Assembly: GCF_000499385.1 (NCBI RefSeq)
Contig: NW_013652072.1
Coordinates: 32,501 to 82,059, forward strand
From: Eimeria necatrix
Taxonomy: Eukaryota; Apicomplexa; Conoidasida; Eucoccidiorida; Eimeriidae
Reading direction: 5' to 3'
Length of the DNA: 49,559 nucleotides
Shown here piece after piece: positions 44,101-49,559 of this stretch. The stretch's first letter is position 1. Each line of letters starts with the position of its first letter. The notes under the pieces are model-generated. The model was not told the origin of the DNA. It did no database searches and saw only the letters and a program-made list of their open reading frames with translations. The translations under genes and the position numbers were made by a program.

Positions 44101-47100
44101 CGACAATGGCCGTCGTAGGCGCAGCGTGCAACTTGCCAGGAGGCAGCACAACTCTCAGTTCATTCTGGGACGCTCTTATGTGCGGTGTCGACGCAATGGT
44201 AGAGGTGCCGCGGTCCAGGTCAGTTCTGTGTCTATTTGGTTGTCCCTGTACCAGCTTGCAAACCGGTTCCACCGTATGCGCACGGTAATTCGAGAATTTG
44301 CACATTGGGCCTTGTTGCGATGCAGATGGGATGTGGAGGACTATTTCGATCCAGACCCAGATGCAGAAGGCAAGATGTACATTCGAGAAGGCGGTTTTAT
44401 TGAGAACGCCGAGTTTTTTGACGCGTCTTTCTTCAGGATTTCATTGGCTGAGGTAGGCGGCTCGCTGCCGGCCGCATTCTACCCTGAACAGCATTTCAGC
44501 GTTCCCGGGTTTACTACTGTGCCGGCCCGATGGATGTAGCAAAAGCATTTGCTTCATTTGGCAATGCGCTGCGCTTTTGCAGGCATCAAGTATGGATCCC
44601 CAACAACGACTTCTCTTAGAGGTCGGCTATGAGGCCCTGCATGACAGTGGTTTCGACAAGGAGACCTTGTTGAGGGCAAATATTGGGACATTTGTGGGAT
44701 GCTGCTGCAATGAATGGCAGCAAACATGCGCTCAAATGGGTCTTGGAATCAGTAGCTTTACGGCGACGAGCCACGCACCGTCCATTCTATCCAATCGAAT
44801 ATCGTACACTCTTGGGATGCTGGGCCCATCGTTAACTGTGGATACCGCTTGCTCGTCTTCTCTCGTAGCGCTGCATATAGCCATCCAGGAGCTTAAGGCA
44901 GGAAGCTGCTCCTGCGCCTTAGTCGCTGGCGTGAACCTCATGCTCTCTCCAAATGTCACCGTGGCGTTCTGCAAGGCTCGCATGATGGCCCCTGATGCAC
45001 GCTGCAAAACATTTGATGCCAGTGCGAATGGCTATGTTCGCGGAGAAGGACTTGGTGCCATTGTAATCAAGCCTCATGCGGAAGCAATGAAAGACAGCAG
45101 TCGCATCCTCTGTATCGTTCGAGGGACAGCCGTCAACCACGGAGGGCGGGCGGCCAGCCTGACAGCCCCTAGCGGCCCATCCCAAGAACGAATTATTCGA
45201 ATGGCGCTGCGTAATGCTTCCGTCGCTCCGGAGGAGGTGCTGTTTGTCGAGACACATGGAACTGGAACGCCTCTGGGGGACCCGATAGAGATCGGAGCCC
45301 TCAAATCCGTGTTCAGGTCTAGCAGGGACTCCCCTCTTCTCTTGGGTGCAGTTAAGACCAACATTGGACATCTTGAGGGCGCTGCAGGTATTGCAGGGTT
45401 TCTAAAGGCCGCCCTTGCTCTTCGCTATGAGCAAATGCCCCCTAATCTCCACTTTAAAACGTGGAATCCGCACATTGACCTCAAGGGCGCGAAGTTCGTA
45501 TGCCCTGTGGTTGCGCTCCCGATAACACCGGCAACAGGGAAACCCAGGATTGGTGGCGTCAGTTCGTTCGGATTTGGAGGGGCCAATGCTCACGTGTTGT
45601 TACAGGAAGCACCCCATCCTTGCGTCGGAAGGAGGCCATATAAGGCTCAAAAGCCCACATTGGTGTGCTTCATGTTCGGTAGTCAAGGAGTAGAAAGCCT
45701 GCAAAAATGTCGCGTGCTCTATGACAGCGATCCAGCATTTGCAAAAGCCCTCAACGAGTGTGGGGACATACTTAAGCGTTTGGTCAGCGTTCCACTGCTG
45801 TCCATCCTTTTCTCCGAGCAGGACTTGCCCAGGTCCGCAGAGAGGGCACATGGCAAACAGAGCCAGCAGTGGCTTCGGCAAACGCGGTTCGCGGATCCCG
45901 CACTCTTTTCTTTTGAGTATGCTATTGGAAGAAGTCTGATATCTCAGGGCGTCAAGCCTGATGCAGTAATGGGAATCGGTGTTGGTGAATTCGTTGCCGC
46001 TGCAATAGCGGGAGTGATGAGTCTTGAAGACGGTCTCCGAGTTGCATGTCAACGAGCCAAGCTTGTTGATACTTTCCTTCCAGCTGATGCCGTGGCCGCA
46101 GCCTGTAGGGTGGGGGAGAAAGACGTGGAGATGGCAATTTCCGATGCTGGGGGAGCAGCGGGGTCTACTTCATCCGTTGCAATTTCTGTTGTCTATGGCC
46201 AGAAGCAACTGGTCTTGAGTGGAGTCCAGTCGGAGCTGGAGTCGGTTTTGATGAAGCTAGACATAGCCGGCCGGTTTAAGTACCTGCCCGACCGTTTGAG
46301 CTTTTCATCGCCACTGCTATCAGACGTAGTCACTCCCCTTGCCCGGATAATTGGAAACGTTAAACTTTCTCGTCCCACCATCAAAATGATCTGCGCAACA
46401 ACTGGTGAATTCTGCGACGAACAAGTCCTCAGCGCCCACTACTGGACCCGCCATCTGATACGGACAGTGCGGCTTGACCAGTGCATCAGTAATCTTGTAT
46501 CTGCCGGATGCAAGCTGCTCGTGGAAATTAATGGCCGGGCAGCCCTGATCAAAATGGGCCAGCAGAGCGTCGACGAAATGGCGAAAGATGTCGAATGGGT
46601 GTTTGCATTCCCAGCGGCTGAAGAGGAGACAAGCGAACGGCAGGCTTCTATTGTTCAAAACTGTTTAGCAGTCATGGACAGAGTAGGAGAGCAGCTTGAA
46701 ATGGAACATGGCCTCCATGGGCAGGATGAACTGATTTATCACAGGAAGCCGATCCCTTGGGTGCAAATTCCTCACCCGCTTGTGGGGAAACATCGCAAAC
46801 TGGGGGATGGAGAATTCTTATTCGAGACTTCTTTCCCTCGTCGAGCAGTGCCACTGTTTGCTGACCACATGGTAAACGGGAAGGCAATGATGCCTGGCAT
46901 GGGTATGGCAGAAATCGTTGCTAGTGCCGCCTTCGCGCTGGACCTCAAAACACCTTCAGGGGCAGTCGCACTAGAGAATGCATTTTTTGAGAGGCCAATG
47001 ATGATCGGTTCGCAGCGCGTCACCTACGAATTCAATACCCGAGCAAGAAGTCGCAACTGCGGCAGGCTTAGCCCTCGCACAGTTCGGACTCCAAGGAGAG

Positions 47101-49559
47101 TAAATGATGCCTATGTCCGTAGACCACGGGCAGACAGTGACTCGCGCGGCTTCTCAACTCCGGCACTAGCCAGCCCTTCTCTGGCTCCAAGTACTTGGCT
47201 TGTTTCACCAGTCAGCAGCAAAGAGAGTACCCCCAAGCTAGCATCGTCAGATCCGCGTTCAAAGGATATGAAGCTCAAAGTGGAGTTGGAGGAGGTTACT
47301 CAATCTCTTTTATCGAGTCGAGGGGCACTACCTGATGACCAGGTCGTTCCTCAAGATGTTGAGATGACGATTCGTTGCCACATCATGAAAAACTTGAACG
47401 TTGAGTTGAGTAGTGTTTGGGACGACGAAACGAATGTTCACTGCAGCGCACGCATTGTTCTGGGGGAACAGAACAAGGAGGACGCAACCCCATCATTAAA
47501 GGAGCTTCAAGCGCGATGCAATCAGCCCGTCTCGATTGGCCAATTGTACGAGTCTTTATTTGACTTGGGACTTCAATACGGGCCGCGGTTCCGGTCCGTC
47601 CACAGCATTTCTCGTTCGGAGTCCGAGGCATTAGCTCGTTTGATGTTGCCGGAAGGCTGCAAACAGGACTCATTTGAGAGCGGCTTCTTAGTGCACCCTG
47701 CTCTTCTTGATGGGGCGCTTCATGTAAGGAAGAGTGTATGAAGGCCGATATTGCTAGGCGTTTGACATGCGAATCTGATAATATCTCACGCCACGTGCCC
47801 TATTTTAGCTCCTTTGGTCCGGTTTTGCATTCAGTTTTGGGTTTTGTGCTTCTTCGCAGGTTGCTGCCGCCCTCATTGGACGGCATGCTTCTCGCGCTCA
47901 CGTGTCGATGGTTCCAGTTGGTGCTGGCCGTATATGGCTGCGAAAACTGGAGGGTAAGGCAGGCTGCTGGGCGCATGTAGAGTTGGTAGAGTGCCGGTCG
48001 CGCTCAGCAGTGGTAAATGTTAGGATTTTTGACGATAGCTGGCAGACAGTAGCGGCACTTGAAAAGGTTGCCCTTAGAAACATTGACATTGGGGGTAGCG
48101 TAGGTGCCAGCATCCCACGTGACCTTATTTGGAAGGTCAGGTGGGACAAAAGAGCGGAATTGACTACCCAGCCACAGGACCACGCAGTTGGCAAAGGGCC
48201 AGTGCTGGTTCTTGGAGGCAGCTTGCAGCTCATGGAGGCGCTGTCGAATGCACTTGGGGGGGATGACTACGGCAGGGTGCTTAGTGTTGAAGATATTCCT
48301 TCGACAAGGAGCAAAGTTCAGGAGCTTCTCACAAGTGGCAGGTGGAGAGCTATCGCCTTTGTAGAAGCTTTGACAGCTGATGAGTACGCAGCGCTAGATG
48401 TTCCCCATGCAGCGATTCGCCTCCTCCAAGCATACGCTGCTCTGCTTAACAATGGAGCAACAATGCCCCCCATGTGGTTCTTCACCAGCGACATCATGGA
48501 GTCACCAGTAAAGGAAGAACAAACCCCACCGCAGCCCGACCTTCCAGCTCACGGTGGACTTTGGGGGCTTGTAAAGGCCGCACGATTAGAAATAGAAGTT
48601 TCGATTGGCAGCACGACGCAGATTGGTTGCCTTGATATCGCGCACTTTGAGAAAGATGATGACATGGCGAAGGCTGTTGTCACTTTCTTGCGTTCGAGTA
48701 TGGCGACCTCTGATGAAAATGAGCTCATGCTACGGGGCAACACTCTCTATGCCGCAAGAATCGAAAAGAGTGATCTAGCGGTACGAGGTGCTCTGGAGCT
48801 GTACATGCCCGAAAGAGGTGCCATCTCGAATTTAGTAGTACGGCCACAAGCTTTTGCAGCCAGGGTCCCACCCGAACACAATCAAGTTGAAGTTCGCGTT
48901 CGGGCAGTTGGTCTTAACTTCCGCGACGTTCTTAATGTCATGGACCTATACCCAGGAGACCCTGGACCCCCAGGTGCCGACTTCGCTGGTACAGTTGTTG
49001 CCGTAGGGGACGAAGTGGAACACGTACGTGTGGGAGACCGTGTCTATGGTATCGCTCCAGGAGCACTTCGGACCTATGCAACAACCGATGCAAATCTCGT
49101 TCGCCGGGCTCCATCTTCCCTTGGATTTGAAGAGTCTGCTGCACTGCCGGTTATTGCCGCCACAGTGGAGTACGCCTTTGGAGATTTGGCGCATGTGAAG
49201 GCTGGTGACAAAGTACTCGTACACACGGCAACAGGAGGCGTAGGACTGATTGCTATCCAGTACTGCCAAAGGGTGGGGGCGACAGTCTATGCAACCTGCA
49301 GCGGCGGAGCCAAGGAAGAATACCTGCGGTCCGCTGGAATTCAGTATATCACGACAAGCCGCGATGCGTCGACTTTTGCGAAGGATATGCGTGAGTTCCT
49401 AGGGCCAGATGGGCACGTCGACGTAGTGCTGAACACGCTCGTGGACGACTATATCCCAGAGTCTCTCAAACTGCTCGGACCAAATGGACGCTTCATGGAG
49501 TTGGGCAAGAGGGGCATTTGGACTCGTGAGCAAGTGAAGGAGGCTCGTCCAGATGTGAT
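41155..49559 (+). CDS. Type I fatty acid synthase / polyketide synthase, 3'-partial
   Basis: A cytosolic multidomain enzyme of the apicomplexan type I FAS/PKS family (compare Cryptosporidium FAS1, which has an acyl-ligase-ACP loading unit before its modules). Exons: 41155-41793, 41943-42202, 42342-42609, 42714-42957, 43051-44218, 44326-44452, 44583-47723 and 47860 to the edge, at least 2515 residues. Residues about 30-650 are an acyl-AMP ligase (TSGSTSEPKGVMVTH, AYGLAEHT, YNGELYVTGRFKDIIIIRGR). An ACP has its phosphopantetheine Ser at about 763 (LGVDSIAAVEL). The KS has Cys992 (DTACSSS), His1127 (ETHGTGTPLGDP) and His1165 (KTNIGHLEGAAG). The AT lacks catalytic residues. The DH has His1664 (HMVNGKAMMPG) and Asp1945 (LLDGALH). 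After a central region, the ER has LNFRDVLN and the NADPH loop ATGGVGLIAIQ. KR and later modules lie beyond the window. The N-terminus shows no organelle leader. Confidence 0.93.

Noticed and set aside
1..49559. tRNA, rRNA, mobile-element ORFs, bacterial promoters or ribosome binding sites
   Set aside because: I saw no tRNA or rRNA signature, no transposase or reverse transcriptase motif and no prokaryotic signals on reading both strands. Short or diverged elements could still be missed by eye.

Overview
The window looks like nuclear DNA of a coccidian apicomplexan, most likely an Eimeria species close to E. tenella. The reasons are the very dense CAG/CTG triplet runs that encode poly-Ala, poly-Ser and poly-Gln, the telomere-type heptamer AAACCCT/TTTAGGG scattered through introns, spliceosomal genes on both strands, a type I fatty acid synthase/polyketide synthase with an acyl-ligase loading domain, and an apicomplexan-type class I aldolase. 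It contains no bacterial signals. Alternating repeat-rich and repeat-poor chromosome segments are a known property of Eimeria, and one boundary lies near 28.3 kb.

Repeat-rich part (1 to about 28.3 kb). In order: the 3' part of a long low-complexity Ala/Ser/Gln/Gly-Pro gene (+, open at the left edge); degenerate CTAGC arrays and an AT-rich island; a WDR55/Jip5-type WD40 ribosome-biogenesis gene in about 11 exons (+); a (GCTA)n array; an unrecognised multi-exon gene on the minus strand; the mitochondrial pyruvate carrier subunit MPC2 in four exons (+); a 20-bp palindromic GATC array; and a Tousled-like protein kinase in about 20 exons (+). I rebuilt these genes from exon phases, conserved family motifs and GT/AG sites. 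No uninterrupted reading frame shows any of the multi-exon proteins.

Repeat-poor part (about 28.3 to 49.6 kb). In order: fructose-bisphosphate aldolase (-, three exons, the first coding only the initiator Met); ERCC1 (+, four exons, with a poly-Gln N-terminus); a thioredoxin-fold protein without the redox cysteines (-); an unrecognised three-exon gene (+); about 3.6 kb with no supported gene; and the 5' part of a giant type I FAS/PKS (+, at least 2515 residues in the window) with domain order acyl-ACP ligase, ACP, KS, AT, DH, central region, ER. It runs off the right edge. Its KS and DH catalytic residues are intact, but the AT has lost both the catalytic Ser and the His.

Most interesting observation. 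Telomere-type heptamers inside introns are not randomly oriented. In nine introns from four genes on both strands, the sense strand carries (CCCTAAA)n just after the 5' splice site and (TTTAGGG)n just before the 3' splice site. I found no intron with the opposite order. The two arms are complementary and would fold the intron into a panhandle that brings the splice sites together. In parallel, sense-strand exons carry CAG runs while introns mostly carry CTG runs, so triplet orientation largely marks exon against intron and gives the coding strand.
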